A stretch of DNA of 64,000 bases from contig NZ_QWEL01000001.1 of the NCBI RefSeq assembly GCF_009935865.1, positions 362,905-426,904 of the forward strand, in the 5' to 3' direction. The notes under the pieces are model-generated. The model had not been told where the DNA came from and made no database searches. It saw nothing but the letters and a program-made list of their open reading frames with translations. Both the position numbers and the translations under genes were made by a program. This DNA comes from Odoribacter sp. Z80. GTDB taxonomy: Bacteria > Bacteroidota > Bacteroidia > Bacteroidales > Marinifilaceae. Of the stretch, positions 8,104 through 18,737 are shown in pieces (within the stretch, counting starts at the first letter, position 1; every line of letters starts with the position of its first letter).

Positions 8104-9471
8104 TCATAAAAAATCCGCTAAAAAGCGACCGACGGCTTCGCAGACTTGCAAGGAAGAACAAGTATAATGATTGATTAAAACCGCAAAAACAAGTGTCTCT
8201 CCGGTATTTGTCATGAGATAACCCGCCAGGCAACGCACTCCTGACATGGAGCCTGTCTTGGCCCGGAGTTTTCCCTGAAGCTGAGGCAAACGACGGCAAT
8301 AAGCGTTCAGACCCGGGTCCCGGCCGGCCACCGGCAACGAACGTATAAAAGACTCTTCCCCATCCCGGTAAGCCTTCAATAACAAATCTGTAAAGACCCG
8401 GGCCGGTACGGCATTCAGAACAGACAAACCGCAGGCATCTTTTAAAACCATCCCGGCAGTGGAAATTCCTGCCTCCCGGAATGACAACTCCACCTGTTCC
8501 GGCCATTTCCCTGCTCCAGCTAACCGACCTAACGCCTCAGCAAAAAGATTTATACTGGATTTGTTAGTATGGTATACTATTTCTTCCAAATAAGGAGATT
8601 GCAAAGAAAGAAGCATCACTCGCTCACCTTCCGGTAAGATTTCATCAGCAACCGGAATATCCCGTTTTTTCATTTCTTCTTTCAGCTCGTGTTCAAATAC
8701 CCGTGCAGGGTGATGCATCGCCCCCTTCACCTGAAAAGCCTCCCTCCGGCAGGGAATTGTCCCCTTTACACATATCAGGGAACTGTAAGGCCCTCCATAT
8801 ATCCAGGCATTGTCCGTATTCCGGGGAGAAGCATATACTTCATTGCAAATCTCTATACCGGGCAAAGCAGGCCGGACGCCTGTCAGACGAGTCAATTCAC
8901 CGGCTTCTCCGGATTGAAAAGTCAAAACATAAGTATTATCACGGTAATTAAAAGAATGGCACAGAGCCCCATAATAATTAGATATGTCCTCCCATAACCA
9001 GGAGCCCGGAATTGCCTCTTCTTTTGGAGTCTCCTCCACTAAAATTCTCCCCCGAATCTTCTGAATTTTCAGTTCTTCTATTTTCCGGAATACGGTCTCC
9101 ATCAAATCATGATGCAGAAAATAGCGGGAATTCCAACAAGGATCACCACCGGCTTGAACAACCAAATCCCCCTCTAACACTCCGTTCCGTACCTTTCCGG
9201 AATAACAAACTGTAGTCGTATAGCGAAACTGTTTACCTTTTATTTGCAAAGCCAGATAAGTAGGTATCAGTTTAATAACAGAAGCCGGGGTCAACGCCAT
9301 CTGTGAAGCATAAGCCGCCACCTCTTTTCCGTCTCCAACGCGTCGCACAGAAATCCCGACAGCAGCATGCTCCAGGCCCGGAGTTGACAAAAAACGCCGT
9401 AAACCATCCTGCCCATACACCGGGAAAATAAACACCATTCCCAGCAAAACACTCCATATTTTCTCAAACAT
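8104..9471 (-). CDS. dacB: D-alanyl-D-alanine carboxypeptidase / endopeptidase (PBP4 type)
   Basis: Periplasmic low-molecular-weight class C penicillin-binding protein that trims or cleaves peptidoglycan cross-links. A signal peptide covers about residues 1-20. The catalytic triplet is complete: SVIK at 64-67 (S64 nucleophile), SIN at 306-308, and KTG at 405-407. The long insertion between the first two motifs is typical of PBP4. Length 455. It is the last gene of the engB-MORN-xseA-xseB run, 7 bases after xseB. Confidence 0.93.
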   Translation of the reverse strand: MFEKIWSVLLGMVFIFPVYGQDGLRRFLSTPGLEHAAVGISVRRVGDGKEVAAYASQMALTPASVIKLIPTYLALQIKGKQFRYTTTVCYSGKVRNGVLEGDLVVQAGGDPCWNSRYFLHHDLMETVFRKIEELKIQKIRGRILVEETPKEEAIPGSWLWEDISNYYGALCHSFNYRDNTYVLTFQSGEAGELTRLTGVRPALPGIEICNEVYASPRNTDNAWIYGGPYSSLICVKGTIPCRREAFQVKGAMHHPARVFEHELKEEMKKRDIPVADEILPEGERVMLLSLQSPYLEEIVYHTNKSSINLFAEALGRLAGAGKWPEQVELSFREAGISTAGMVLKDACGLSVLNAVPARVFTDLLLKAYRDGEESFIRSLPVAGRDPGLNAYCRRLPQLQGKLRAKTGSMSGVRCLAGYLMTNTGETLVFAVLINHYTCSSLQVCEAVGRFLADFL

Positions 9472-9478
9472 TTGTTAC

Positions 9479-9679
9479 TCAGGCATCTATTGTTTTCAGT
9501 ATCTTTTCCACTTCCTCTTCCGTTTCATGCAACTTGGATTTACAAAAAGCGATCAATTCAGATACCCTTTTCACCTTGCTGCTCAATTCATCTATATCCA
9601 ATTGATTATTCTCCAACTGGGCTACAATCCCCTCAATCTCCGCCATTGCTTCTTTGTAATTCAATTTCTGAGCTTCCAT
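9479..9679 (-). CDS. xseB: Exodeoxyribonuclease VII small subunit
   Basis: A 66-residue helical protein that assembles along XseA to form exonuclease VII, which degrades single-stranded DNA. The family core is present: NYKEAMAEIEGIVAQLE, then a DIDELSSKVKRVSEL helix and a second helix ending in VEKIL. It lies 9 bases downstream of xseA, the usual arrangement. Confidence 0.95.
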   Translation of the reverse strand: MEAQKLNYKEAMAEIEGIVAQLENNQLDIDELSSKVKRVSELIAFCKSKLHETEEEVEKILKTIDA

Positions 9680-9688
9680 AATAAAAAT

Positions 9689-11056
9689 CTATTTTTCCAT
9701 GACCTTACTACTTACTTTTCCTTGGGCCATTTCCGTTTCTATACAATCACCAGGTTTCAATAAAGCGGCATCTCTCACAGCCTTACCGTTCAGACGGGTA
9801 ATAGAATATCCCTGTTTCAGCACTCTGTTCGGGTCAACATATTTCACCATCGTCATAACCATCTCCAGGCGCCTCTGCCGCTCCTCCAGCATCCGGCCTG
9901 CTTTTTGCCCTACCCCTTCCTTCAAACGGTGCAAGCAATCCTTTTGCCGCTCCAACAACAATACAATCCTGTTTTCCAACCGGTCTTTCAGTTTCTCAAA
10001 ACCGGACTGCCGGGTGCCCATATATAACTGAGTGGCACGCTCCACCCGGTGAGACAATATTTTCAACGAAGTACCCTCCCCGGCCAGCAAAGCCTGGACC
10101 GAACGTTTCAATCCGGACATTCCGGTCAATTGCCGGACTGCTTCCTGATGCATCAATTCCCGCACTCCCATCCGGAAACGATGCTTCCGGTCCTCCAAGC
10201 ACTTTTCCTGCTCCTGAAAAGCCTCAATAAGAAATGCAGCTGCAGCAGTCGGAGTCTTTACCCGCATATAAGCCACCCGGTCTACGATTGTCTCATCCCG
10301 TTCATGACCTATTCCGGCAATAACAGGAAGAGGAAACTGAGCCACATTCGATGCCAGTTCATAACTGTCAAAACATCCCAAATCCGTCTGAGAGCCGCCA
10401 CCGCGAATAATGACAACCACATCAAACAAAGACTCATATTCATAAATCCGGTCCAAAGCGGCAATGACCGACTCTGCTGTTTTTTCTCCTTGCATGACAG
10501 CCGGAAACAACCGGATATGAAAACGATAATGATAGGGGTTCTGTTCCAGCTGATTTCTGAAATCTCCCCAGCCGGCCGCCGTCGGAGAAGAAATAACCGC
10601 AATATTCTTCGGCAACGCGGGGAAAGCAAGCCCCCGGTTCATATCCATAATCCCCTCTTCCTGCAATTGTAACAAAATCTCCTGCTTTTTACGCTCCAAA
10701 TCCCCTACCGTATAAGTAGGGTCAATATCCTTTACATTCAGGGAGAAACCATAAACCTCATGAAAAACCACCTCCACATTCAGCAAAACTTTCATTCCTT
10801 TCGATAAACTACGCCCTGTCACCGTCTCAAAATAAGGGCGTAAAGTACGGAAAACAAAAGCCCAGATAGTTGCTCTGGCCGTTGCCACAATATTACTGTC
10901 CTCCTCCTTTTTATCTGCCAATTGCAAATAACAGTGACCCGAACTATTCAACTGAATCTCAGTAATCTCCGCCGTAATCCATACAGCTTCCGCAAAGTCC
11001 CTTTTCAAGACCTGTTTTATCCGATTGTTCAGATCATATAAAGTAAAGGCTTCCAT
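9689..11056 (-). CDS. xseA: Exodeoxyribonuclease VII large subunit
   Basis: Catalytic subunit of exonuclease VII, 455 residues, close to the E. coli length. An N-terminal OB-fold (about 1-110; VWITAEITEIQLNSSGHCYLQL) binds single-stranded DNA. The nuclease domain carries family motifs: PKNIAVISSPTAAGWGDF, VVVIIRGGGSQTDLGCFD, and PVIAGIGHERDETIVD. A coiled-coil arm follows, then a C-terminal beta segment (VLKQGYSITRLNGKAV). One base separates it from the upstream MORN-protein gene. Confidence 0.96.
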   Translation of the reverse strand: MEAFTLYDLNNRIKQVLKRDFAEAVWITAEITEIQLNSSGHCYLQLADKKEEDSNIVATARATIWAFVFRTLRPYFETVTGRSLSKGMKVLLNVEVVFHEVYGFSLNVKDIDPTYTVGDLERKKQEILLQLQEEGIMDMNRGLAFPALPKNIAVISSPTAAGWGDFRNQLEQNPYHYRFHIRLFPAVMQGEKTAESVIAALDRIYEYESLFDVVVIIRGGGSQTDLGCFDSYELASNVAQFPLPVIAGIGHERDETIVDRVAYMRVKTPTAAAAFLIEAFQEQEKCLEDRKHRFRMGVRELMHQEAVRQLTGMSGLKRSVQALLAGEGTSLKILSHRVERATQLYMGTRQSGFEKLKDRLENRIVLLLERQKDCLHRLKEGVGQKAGRMLEERQRRLEMVMTMVKYVDPNRVLKQGYSITRLNGKAVRDAALLKPGDCIETEMAQGKVSSKVMEK

Positions 11057-11057
11057 A

Positions 11058-11819
11058 TTACTTCATTCCAGTCAAACGCATATAAGCCTCCGGGTCGTCT
11101 GCAAAAACAGCCGGATCGGGAATTTCTTTCCCGGAAATCATCATCTCATCCAACTTACGGCTTTCTTCCGTCTCCTCCTCCGCAGCATCTTCCGCCACTC
11201 CGTTATGGTATATTTTTACTTTCAACAATTCCCCTTTTTCATCATAAAATTCCCATTTCCCTTCTTTCCGGTCGTTCCGGTATTTTCCCTGAACCCGCAA
11301 AACTCCCTTTTGGTCATAACTCCGCACTTCACCGTCTATCTTTCCCAAATGGTAACAAGCCTGCAACCGGAGCTGTCCGTTCTCATAATACAACTTCCAT
11401 CCACCATCCGGTTTCCCGTTCCTCCAGGTTTTGCATCCGGCCATTTCCCCCGATTGAAAATAACTGAGACTCTCCCCATCCAAAACATTATTCCGGTAAT
11501 TCTCCTCCGCCAGCAAATCATCTCCTTTCAGGAATTTCCATACTCCGGTCTTTAACTTATTCACATATTTTCCGGTCGACATATATTTACCATCCCGGCT
11601 ATACAGGATAGCTTCCACCGTATCTCCACGATATTCCATTTCAGCTTGCACCTTCCCGTCCGGATAATAACGAACCATCTTACCCACCGGCCTCCCGTCC
11701 GAAAAATATCCTTTGTAACGGACCGAACCGTCCGGATAGGTGCCGGTTCTGAGTTCCTGTCCCCAACAGCCTAACCCTCCCAGACAACAAAAAATCAAAA
11801 AACAAAACACATACTTCAT
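11058..11819 (-). CDS. Exported MORN-repeat protein
   Basis: A 253-residue protein with a signal peptide (hydrophobic residues about 3-17, then CWGQ). At least six degenerate MORN-type repeats follow, of the form G-x-W/Y-x-x-Y-x-x-G-x-L (GVWKFLKGDDL, GGWKLYYENGQL, GKWEFYDEKGEL). Such proteins are often labelled YwqK antitoxins in databases; nothing here supports a toxin pair. The tail after residue 205 is acidic. I preferred the ATG at 11819 to a GTG at 11828 because it places the signal peptide at the N-terminus; the GTG overlaps the engB stop. Role unknown; it sits between a ribosome-assembly GTPase and exonuclease VII genes. Confidence 0.75.
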   Translation of the reverse strand: MKYVFCFLIFCCLGGLGCWGQELRTGTYPDGSVRYKGYFSDGRPVGKMVRYYPDGKVQAEMEYRGDTVEAILYSRDGKYMSTGKYVNKLKTGVWKFLKGDDLLAEENYRNNVLDGESLSYFQSGEMAGCKTWRNGKPDGGWKLYYENGQLRLQACYHLGKIDGEVRSYDQKGVLRVQGKYRNDRKEGKWEFYDEKGELLKVKIYHNGVAEDAAEEETEESRKLDEMMISGKEIPDPAVFADDPEAYMRLTGMK

Positions 11820-11824
11820 AAAAA

Positions 11825-12427
11825 TCACAGCTTCACCGTTTTATTCAACTCATCAATATAATCCAGCAATTCTTCCCGTCCCAAATGTTTTTCGGCAGAA
11901 GTCATAAAAGCCATCGGTGTGGTTTCCCAAGTGTCCAGCATAACCCTTTGATAATTGGCAATACAATCCCTTCTCTGCGTTGCAGTCAATTTATCGGCCT
12001 TTGTAAAAACCATGACAAAAGGCACTCCATTCTCCCCCAACCATTCCATAAATTCCAGGTCAATCCGCTGAGGCTCCAGACGACTATCCACCAACACAAA
12101 AAGACACACTAAATTCTCCCTCTTTAAAATATAATCCCGGATCATTTTTTCAAATTGCTGACGCAGCGACTCACCCACCCGGGCATATCCATAACCGGGA
12201 AGGTCAACCATATACCAATCATCATTGATCAGAAAATGATTGATCAGTTGGGTTTTTCCGGGTCTCGCAGCTGTCTTGGCCAACTTCCTGTTATCCGTCA
12301 GCATATTAATCAAAGAAGATTTACCGACATTGGACCGGCCGATAAAAGCATATTCATGCCTGTCCGGCCGGGGACATTTAACCATTGTAGAATTACTGAC
12401 AACAAACTCTGCTTTTACAATATCCAT
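11825..12427 (-). CDS. engB: Ribosome biogenesis GTPase YihA/YsxC
   Basis: TRAFAC-class GTPase needed for late assembly of the large ribosomal subunit. The G motifs are complete: G1 GRSNVGKSSL (about 31-40), G2 region with ARPGKTQLI, G3 DLPGYG near 75-80, G4 TKAD near 142-145, and G5 TSAEK. Length 200, normal. It is the first gene of a five-gene run and has its own strong promoter. Confidence 0.96.
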   Translation of the reverse strand: MDIVKAEFVVSNSTMVKCPRPDRHEYAFIGRSNVGKSSLINMLTDNRKLAKTAARPGKTQLINHFLINDDWYMVDLPGYGYARVGESLRQQFEKMIRDYILKRENLVCLFVLVDSRLEPQRIDLEFMEWLGENGVPFVMVFTKADKLTATQRRDCIANYQRVMLDTWETTPMAFMTSAEKHLGREELLDYIDELNKTVKL

Positions 12428-12449
12428 AACTTAAAATTGAGGATTTCTA

Positions 12450-12481
12450 CAAAAATAATTTTTTCATAGTGCCGGAACAAA
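12450..12481 (-). promoter_or_regulatory. Promoter of the engB operon
   Basis: On the minus strand: -33 TTTG (12478-12481), 20 bases of spacer, -7 TATTTTTG (12450-12457). Both boxes are perfect. It lies in the 59 bases between the rmuC stop and the engB start, so the engB group can be transcribed separately from the secA-rmuC group. Confidence 0.75.
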
Positions 12482-12486
12482 CTGTT

Positions 12487-13794
12487 TCAGCCTTCTTTTT
12501 CCTCGGCAGAAATCAATCCGGCAGGTATATCTTTTCCATTTTTTCGGGATTTCACACCCAATTCTTTCAGTTTCAAAGTCTGGGTAATCAGATTCCCATT
12601 TCCCTCTTTCAACCGATTCAATACCTGGCCGTAAACATCCTGTGTCTTGCGGATATGGTCTCCTAAAACCGTAAAACTTTCCAGAAAGGCAATACATTTA
12701 TCATACAACCGGGCTCCCCGGTCTGCTATCTCCTGGGCATTCCGGTTCTGATATTCACGGCTCCACAAATCTGCCGTCAGTTTCAGGGAAACAATCAGAT
12801 TCGCCGGACTCAGCAAAAGCACCCGTTTGCGATAGGCTTCACTCCATAAAGCCGGGTCCGTCTGCATAGCCAACACATAAGAAGCCTCGTTGGGGATAAA
12901 CATCATGACAAAATCGGCAGAACCGTTCGTCCAATCACAATAATTCTTCTGTGACAACTCTTCAATATGCTTGCGGACCGATTGCAGATGAGCCTTCTGC
13001 GCCATCTCCCGCTCCTCCTCACCCGAAGCGTTACAGTAATTGACATAGGCTGTCAAAGATACTTTCGAATCGATAATGACTCTACGATTATCAGGATAAA
13101 CCACTACCACATCCGGACGCATCAGATTGCCCCTATCCCCATGCACCACCCGGTTCGATTCATCCCGCAAGGTTTCCTGTACAAAGTACTCCCGCCCCTT
13201 GGTCAAACCGGAATTTTCCAGAATACGTTCCAGTATCATTTCTCCCCAGTCTCCCTGTGTTTTCGTATTGCCCTTCAAAGCTCTGGTCAGATTCTCTGCA
13301 TCCAGGCGGATCTGGTTGTTCAACTGAACCAATTCGGCAATCCTCCGTTCCAATACAGTACGTTCAGTCGCCTCCTTATGATAAGCTTCATCCACCTTCT
13401 TCCGGAACTCCTCAATATCTTTATTCAAAGGTTGCAGTATTTTTTCGATATTTTCACGGTTGGTCTCTGTAAAACGCCTGGCTTTATCTTCCAGAATCTC
13501 TGAAGCCAGATTCCGGAATTGGTCTGCCATCAATTGCTGAATCCCGCCGGTCTCTTTCTGTTGGAGCAAAAGTTTCTCTGTAGTCAGCCGTAAATTCTCC
13601 CTCAAACGCTCCGATTCCTGCAAAGCAGCCAATCGCTGCTCCCCCAGTTCCCCGGCCTGCCTGCGTGTTTTTTCCAATTCCTCCTGCAACCAATTCACTT
13701 TCATGAATAAAGCCTTCCTGCCACCGTACATACCTAAAAAGACGCATAACCCGCCTGCCAGTATTCCGACTATAATTCCAATCATATCCATCAT
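12487..13794 (-). CDS. rmuC: DNA recombination protein RmuC
   Basis: A 435-residue RmuC-family protein, proposed to act at the nucleoid and limit inversions at short repeats. An N-terminal membrane anchor (about 4-22) is followed by a long coiled coil (about 30-170, rich in Glu, Arg, Leu and Gln). The conserved PD-(D/E)xK-like nuclease core then shows [37 protein letters not shown] and a C-terminal helical part. A second in-frame ATG one codon later could also start it. It follows guaD by 24 bases. Confidence 0.93.
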   Translation of the reverse strand: MMDMIGIIVGILAGGLCVFLGMYGGRKALFMKVNWLQEELEKTRRQAGELGEQRLAALQESERLRENLRLTTEKLLLQQKETGGIQQLMADQFRNLASEILEDKARRFTETNRENIEKILQPLNKDIEEFRKKVDEAYHKEATERTVLERRIAELVQLNNQIRLDAENLTRALKGNTKTQGDWGEMILERILENSGLTKGREYFVQETLRDESNRVVHGDRGNLMRPDVVVVYPDNRRVIIDSKVSLTAYVNYCNASGEEEREMAQKAHLQSVRKHIEELSQKNYCDWTNGSADFVMMFIPNEASYVLAMQTDPALWSEAYRKRVLLLSPANLIVSLKLTADLWSREYQNRNAQEIADRGARLYDKCIAFLESFTVLGDHIRKTQDVYGQVLNRLKEGNGNLITQTLKLKELGVKSRKNGKDIPAGLISAEEKEG

Positions 13795-13818
13795 AAAAGT
13801 GCTTTATCCGACAAAGCA

Positions 13819-14289
13819 TTAATACGCCACCTTATCCTCTTCCTGCGTCCAGCAACGGAATTCCTCTCCGGACAACGGCAATTTTTCCCTGCGGAAAGGA
13901 ATGGTACGTTCCTCCTGTGGCAACACAATTTCCCGGTATATAAACGAATCGTCAAACCCCGCCTGTGCAGCATCGTCCTTCGTAGCCGCATAATACACCC
14001 GAGCAGGACGAGCCCAGTAAATAGCTCCAAGACACATCGGACAAGGCTCACAACTGCAATATATATCACATCCGGTCAACTGATGCGTAGCCAACCTGCG
14101 GCAAGCCTCACGAATAGCATTCACCTCCGCATGAGCCGTAGGATCGCAGTCCAGAGTAACTGTGTTAGCCGCAGCAGCAATCACCTCTCCATTTCTGACC
14201 ACCACCGCCCCAAAGGGACCGCCAGTGCCGTTTTTCACATTTTCTACTGCCAACCGGACAGCTTCCTGCATAAATTCCTTCCTGTACAT
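13819..14289 (-). CDS. guaD: Guanine deaminase (cytidine-deaminase-fold)
   Basis: Zinc-dependent deaminase of 156 residues. The zinc site is HAE at 53-55 (TAHAEVNAIR) and PCPMC with C83 and C86. The stretches GGPFGAVVV, LGAIYWARP, AGFDDSFIY and EERTIPF, and the C-terminal Tyr, match Bacillus-type guanine deaminase better than TadA, so the likely reaction is guanine to xanthine. An upstream in-frame extension of 33 codons overlaps lgt and looks untranslated; the ATG at 14289 gives the normal family N-terminus. Confidence 0.87.
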   Translation of the reverse strand: MYRKEFMQEAVRLAVENVKNGTGGPFGAVVVRNGEVIAAAANTVTLDCDPTAHAEVNAIREACRRLATHQLTGCDIYCSCEPCPMCLGAIYWARPARVYYAATKDDAAQAGFDDSFIYREIVLPQEERTIPFRREKLPLSGEEFRCWTQEEDKVAY

Positions 14290-14302
14290 CAGAATAGCTC
14301 TA

Positions 14303-15307
14303 TTAACGACTTTTCTTCCCTGTTTCAGGGATTTTTGTTCCGGTATCCGGCAATCTTTTGCTATACCACAACATAAACACCCCCGCAAGAATAAAAGGAA
14401 TACTCAGCCTCTGTCCCATATTCAACACCTGCGTAATCTCAAAATTCTCCTGTACATCCTTGAAAAACTCAATGACAAAACGCGCAGAAAAGATAAGTAT
14501 CAGAAACATTCCAAAAATAAATCCCATCTTTTTTCTGACCTGCGTCTTCCAGTATAAATACAGCAATACTCCGAAACTCACTAAATAACAGATAGCCTCA
14601 TACAGCTGGGCCGGATGCCGGCTTAAATATACTCCCCCGGAATCCCGGAAAGCAATCCCGCTTTTCATGAGTTCATCAATAGAAGTACCTACCCCCAAAG
14701 GAACAACAAACTTGGCTACCCATGCCTGACGCAAGGTTTCTTCAATAGTATTGTTTTCAACCAGCCATCGCAAATCATTGTTGTGTAAAAAATGAAATCC
14801 CCAGGGTACGGTTGTCGGCGCTCCCACAATCTCAGAATTCATCAAGTTGCCCATCCGGATAAAAAATCCCGCCAAAGCAATGGGTATCACCGCCCGGTCC
14901 AGAATCCAGAAAATGGATTTCTTACTCACCTTACGGGAATAATACCACAATCCGGCAATAATTCCGATAGCAGCACCGTGACTTGCCAATCCCTGGTATC
15001 CCGTAAACTCAAATTCCGGATAAAAACGTACGGGCAAAATCATCTCCAGGGGATGCTGGCTGTAATAAGCCCAATCATAAAAAATACAATGCCCCAAACG
15101 CGCACCGACAATGGTTGCAACAGCTACATATATCCATAACTTATCCAACCAAGCAATAGGCAATCCCTCCGACTTAAACATTCTTTCCTCTACTTTGTAC
15201 CCAAAAACAAAAGCCAAAGCAAACAAAAGGCCGTAATAACGAACGGATATACCGCCTAAATGAAATATTTCGGGACTCACCTCCCAATCAATGAACAGTG
15301 ATAACAT
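14303..15307 (-). CDS. lgt: Prolipoprotein diacylglyceryl transferase
   Basis: Inner-membrane enzyme that transfers diacylglycerol to the lipobox cysteine, the first step of lipoprotein maturation. Seven or so membrane segments. Family signatures: the N-terminal IRYYGLLFA-like segment, GLASHGAAIG with the essential His (about 110), FFIRMGNLMNSEIVG with the conserved Arg and Asn (about 148-162), and RHPAQLYEA (about 231-239). The 334-residue length includes a polar C-terminal tail. It lies 24 bases after secA and 13 bases before guaD. Confidence 0.96.
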   Translation of the reverse strand: MLSLFIDWEVSPEIFHLGGISVRYYGLLFALAFVFGYKVEERMFKSEGLPIAWLDKLWIYVAVATIVGARLGHCIFYDWAYYSQHPLEMILPVRFYPEFEFTGYQGLASHGAAIGIIAGLWYYSRKVSKKSIFWILDRAVIPIALAGFFIRMGNLMNSEIVGAPTTVPWGFHFLHNNDLRWLVENNTIEETLRQAWVAKFVVPLGVGTSIDELMKSGIAFRDSGGVYLSRHPAQLYEAICYLVSFGVLLYLYWKTQVRKKMGFIFGMFLILIFSARFVIEFFKDVQENFEITQVLNMGQRLSIPFILAGVFMLWYSKRLPDTGTKIPETGKKSR

Positions 15308-15331
15308 CCTTGTCTGTTTAAAGTTGGCAAC

Positions 15332-18300
15332 TTAAAAACACTTACTCGTTTTTCCGTGGCAGTTTTTATATTTCAATCCGCTTCCGCAAGGACAAAGGTC
15401 ATTTCGTCCCACCTTCGGTCCCACTTTCACCGGCTCATGATGTACAGGTCCCCGGTTACCGGCCCCGGAAGCCTGTGCCTCCGTACGGCTTTCCCGCATC
15501 CTGCTCAAATCCGTGCGGCGCTGCTCCGCCTCCCGCACATGCTCCGGTTCCTGCATCGGTATCTGTCCTTTCATCAAAGTAGATACCATTCCCTTGTTGA
15601 TTTTCTCTACCATGGCCTTAAACAAATTATAGGCTTCAAACTTATAAATCAATAAAGGATCCTTTTGTTCATACGCCGCATTTTGTACCGACTGTTTCAA
15701 ATCGTCCATCTCCCGCAAATGTTCCTTCCATGCGTCATCAATATGGGCCAGGATAACCGACTTCTCAAAAGAACGCATCATATCCTCCCCGTTGGAACGA
15801 TAGGCTTTCTCCAGATTAGTAACCACACTATACATCTTCACCCCGTCAGTAAAAGGAACAACTATATTTTTAAATACATCTCCACGCGTTTCAAATACAT
15901 TCTTTATCACCGGAAAAGCTTGTTGGGCAATGGCTTCCACCTTACGTTGATATGCCTCCCGCACATACCGGTACAGCTGCTCCGTCAATTCATCCGGCCG
16001 GGCCTTCTGGAACTCTTCCGCATCCACTTCAAAATCAACGGACAACACCCTCAGCACTTCCAGGCGAAAACCTTCCGCATCATTTACCGGCTGATATTCC
16101 ATCACAATAGACTCACACACGTCGTAGGTATTGTTGGCAACAGCCACTCCGATACGCTCACCCAGCAATGCCTGACGCCGTTGCTTATAAATAACGGTAC
16201 GCTGGGAATTCATCACATCATCATACTCCAGCAACCGCTTCCGGATACCGAAATTATTCTCCTCCACTTTTTTCTGTGCCCGTTCTATAGAACGGGTAAT
16301 CATAGAGTGCTGAATCACATCTCCCTCCTGGTGTCCCAAACGGTCCATCACTCGGATGATACGCTCGGAACTGAACAAACGCATCAAATCATCTTCCAAA
16401 GACACAAAAAACTGGGAAGAACCCGGGTCGCCCTGACGCCCCGAACGACCTCTCAACTGACGGTCTACACGACGGGAATCATGACGCTCCGTACCGATAA
16501 TAGCTAAACCGCCCGCTTCTTTCACTTCAGGACTTAACTTGATATCCGTACCACGGCCGGCCATATTAGTTGCAATGGTAACTGTTTTCGACTGACCAGC
16601 TACAGCCACAATCTCAGCTTCTTTCTGATGTAATTTGGCATTCAACACATTGTGTTTAATCCCGCGTAATTTCAGCATACGGCTCAATAATTCGGACACT
16701 TCCACTGACGTTGTACCAACCAACACCGGCCGCCCTGCCTCTACTAATTTTACTATTTCTTCAATGACCGCATTATATTTTTCACGCTTGGTCTTGTACA
16801 CAAAATCATTGGCATCGATCCGGACCACCGGCCGGTTAGTCGGAATAACCACCACATCTAACTTATAAATATCCCAGAATTCTCCCGCTTCCGTTTCTGC
16901 CGTACCCGTCATACCCGACAATTTATGATACATACGGAAATAATTCTGCAGCGTAATGGTTGCAAAAGTCTGTGTAGCCGCCTCCACTTTTACATTCTCT
17001 TTCGCTTCAATGGCCTGATGCAAACCGTCCGAATAGCGGCGTCCCTCCATAATACGCCCGGTCTGCTCATCCACAATCTTCACTTTATTATCCAATACCA
17101 CATACTCTACATCCTTCTCAAATAAAGTATAAGCTTTCAGCAACTGACTCACTGTATGAACCCTCTCCGACTTCATGGCATAATTCTGGATCAATTCATC
17201 CTTCTTAGCCAGTTTCTCTTTTTCATCACCCGTTTCTTTCTCAATCTCAGCAATCTCAGTGCCAATATCCGGCAATATAAAGAACTTAGGGTCCTCTCCC
17301 GCAGCAGTAATCGTATCGTGACCTTTATCCGTCAAATCTATCGAATTCAGTTTCTCGTCAATCACAAAATACAACGGATCGGTAATCTCCGGCATTCTCC
17401 GGTTATTTTCCTGCATGTATTCGTTTTCCGTCTTAATCAGAATGGCCTTGTTTCCTTCTTCGCTTAAGAATTTAATCAAAGGCTTGTATTTAGGAAGTCC
17501 TTTGTGGGCCCGAAGCAATAATATTCCCCCTTCTTTGCGTTTCTTTGCATCATCGCTGGCTAACAATTCCCGGGCATCCTTAAAAATCTTCATCACCAAC
17601 TCCTGCTGCATTTTCACCAGTCGTTCCACACGCGGCTTGTATTCGTCAAACAACTGATCATCTCCCTTAGGCACAGGACCCGAAATAATCAACGGCGTAC
17701 GGGCATCATCAATCAACACCGAGTCCACCTCATCGACAATAGCATAATTGTGCTTCCGTTGCACCAGGTCCTCCGGATTGATAGCCATATTATCACGCAG
17801 GTAATCAAAACCGAATTCATTGTTGGTTCCGAAAGTAATATCAGCCATATAAGCTTTCCGGCGTTCGGGAGAATTGGGTTGATGCTTATCAATACAGTCC
17901 ACGGAAAGACCATGGAACATATAAAGAGGCCCCATCCATTCCGAGTCGCGTTTGGCCAGATAATCATTCACAGTCACCATATGCACCCCACGGCCACTCA
18001 AGGCATTCAGGAATACCGGTAACGTAGCCACCAAAGTCTTTCCTTCTCCCGTAGCCATCTCTGCAATCTTTCCCTGATGCAATACCGAACCTCCAATCAA
18101 TTGCACATCATAATGCACCATATCCCAGGTCACCTCATTACCACCTGCAATCCAGGAATTGAAATAAATTGCCTTATCCCCCTCTATCTCAACAAAATCA
18201 TGTGCCACAGCCAAATCCCGGTCAAACTGAGTAGCTATTACCTCTATCTCCTTGTTTTCCTTAAAACGACGGGCAGTGTCTTTCATAACCGCAAAAGCAC

Positions 18301-18631
18301 GCGGCATAATGTCAGTCAGCACTTCTTCCACTTTCTTATCTATCCGCTCTTCCAGTTTATCTACACGGTCATAGATTTCTTCACGCTCCTCTATCGACGG
18401 TTTTTCTTCATCAACTTTCCGTTTCAGAGAAGCAATTTCCTCTTCTTCTTCACGAATGTATTCCCTCACCTGTTTCTTCAAATCTTCTGCCACCGCACGA
18501 AGTTCGTCATGGCTCAGCCCTTTTATCTTCTCCCACTCTGCATTCACTTTCGCCACAATTGGAAGCAACTCTTTCATATCCCTGTCCGATTTATTACCGA
18601 ACAGTTTTTTCAAAATATCATTAAAACCCAT
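15332..18631 (-). CDS. secA: Preprotein translocase ATPase SecA
   Basis: Motor of the Sec general secretion system, 1,099 residues. This is longer than E. coli SecA (901) because of insertions, as in other Bacteroidota. NBD1 carries Walker [12 protein letters not shown] near residue 190 and the DEAD-type [20 protein letters not shown] near 300. Insertions of charged sequence interrupt NBD1 between about 320 and 480. NBD2 contains [11 protein letters not shown] and [10 protein letters not shown]. The C-terminus ends in a zinc-binding tail ([17 protein letters not shown]), the SecB/lipid-binding element. It heads the secA-lgt-guaD-rmuC run. Confidence 0.98.
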   Translation of the reverse strand: MGFNDILKKLFGNKSDRDMKELLPIVAKVNAEWEKIKGLSHDELRAVAEDLKKQVREYIREEEEEIASLKRKVDEEKPSIEEREEIYDRVDKLEERIDKKVEEVLTDIMPRAFAVMKDTARRFKENKEIEVIATQFDRDLAVAHDFVEIEGDKAIYFNSWIAGGNEVTWDMVHYDVQLIGGSVLHQGKIAEMATGEGKTLVATLPVFLNALSGRGVHMVTVNDYLAKRDSEWMGPLYMFHGLSVDCIDKHQPNSPERRKAYMADITFGTNNEFGFDYLRDNMAINPEDLVQRKHNYAIVDEVDSVLIDDARTPLIISGPVPKGDDQLFDEYKPRVERLVKMQQELVMKIFKDARELLASDDAKKRKEGGILLLRAHKGLPKYKPLIKFLSEEGNKAILIKTENEYMQENNRRMPEITDPLYFVIDEKLNSIDLTDKGHDTITAAGEDPKFFILPDIGTEIAEIEKETGDEKEKLAKKDELIQNYAMKSERVHTVSQLLKAYTLFEKDVEYVVLDNKVKIVDEQTGRIMEGRRYSDGLHQAIEAKENVKVEAATQTFATITLQNYFRMYHKLSGMTGTAETEAGEFWDIYKLDVVVIPTNRPVVRIDANDFVYKTKREKYNAVIEEIVKLVEAGRPVLVGTTSVEVSELLSRMLKLRGIKHNVLNAKLHQKEAEIVAVAGQSKTVTIATNMAGRGTDIKLSPEVKEAGGLAIIGTERHDSRRVDRQLRGRSGRQGDPGSSQFFVSLEDDLMRLFSSERIIRVMDRLGHQEGDVIQHSMITRSIERAQKKVEENNFGIRKRLLEYDDVMNSQRTVIYKQRRQALLGERIGVAVANNTYDVCESIVMEYQPVNDAEGFRLEVLRVLSVDFEVDAEEFQKARPDELTEQLYRYVREAYQRKVEAIAQQAFPVIKNVFETRGDVFKNIVVPFTDGVKMYSVVTNLEKAYRSNGEDMMRSFEKSVILAHIDDAWKEHLREMDDLKQSVQNAAYEQKDPLLIYKFEAYNLFKAMVEKINKGMVSTLMKGQIPMQEPEHVREAEQRRTDLSRMRESRTEAQASGAGNRGPVHHEPVKVGPKVGRNDLCPCGSGLKYKNCHGKTSKCF

Positions 18632-18737
18632 TTTAAATTTGAAATTAAAATTAAAAAATCATTCGACACCTCTCTTCCGGAAATAACCGGTACCTTCATC
18701 CGGACATGGTTATCCCCTGCCCGTTTCTGTTACCGTT

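Noticed and set aside
8090..8506. A 138-codon minus-strand frame inside dacB
   Set aside because: Alternative reading of the dacB 3' part; the dacB frame has all three penicillin-binding motifs.
11058..11819. A toxin-antitoxin module (YwqK label)
   Set aside because: No toxin gene is adjacent; the protein is exported and simply has MORN-type repeats.
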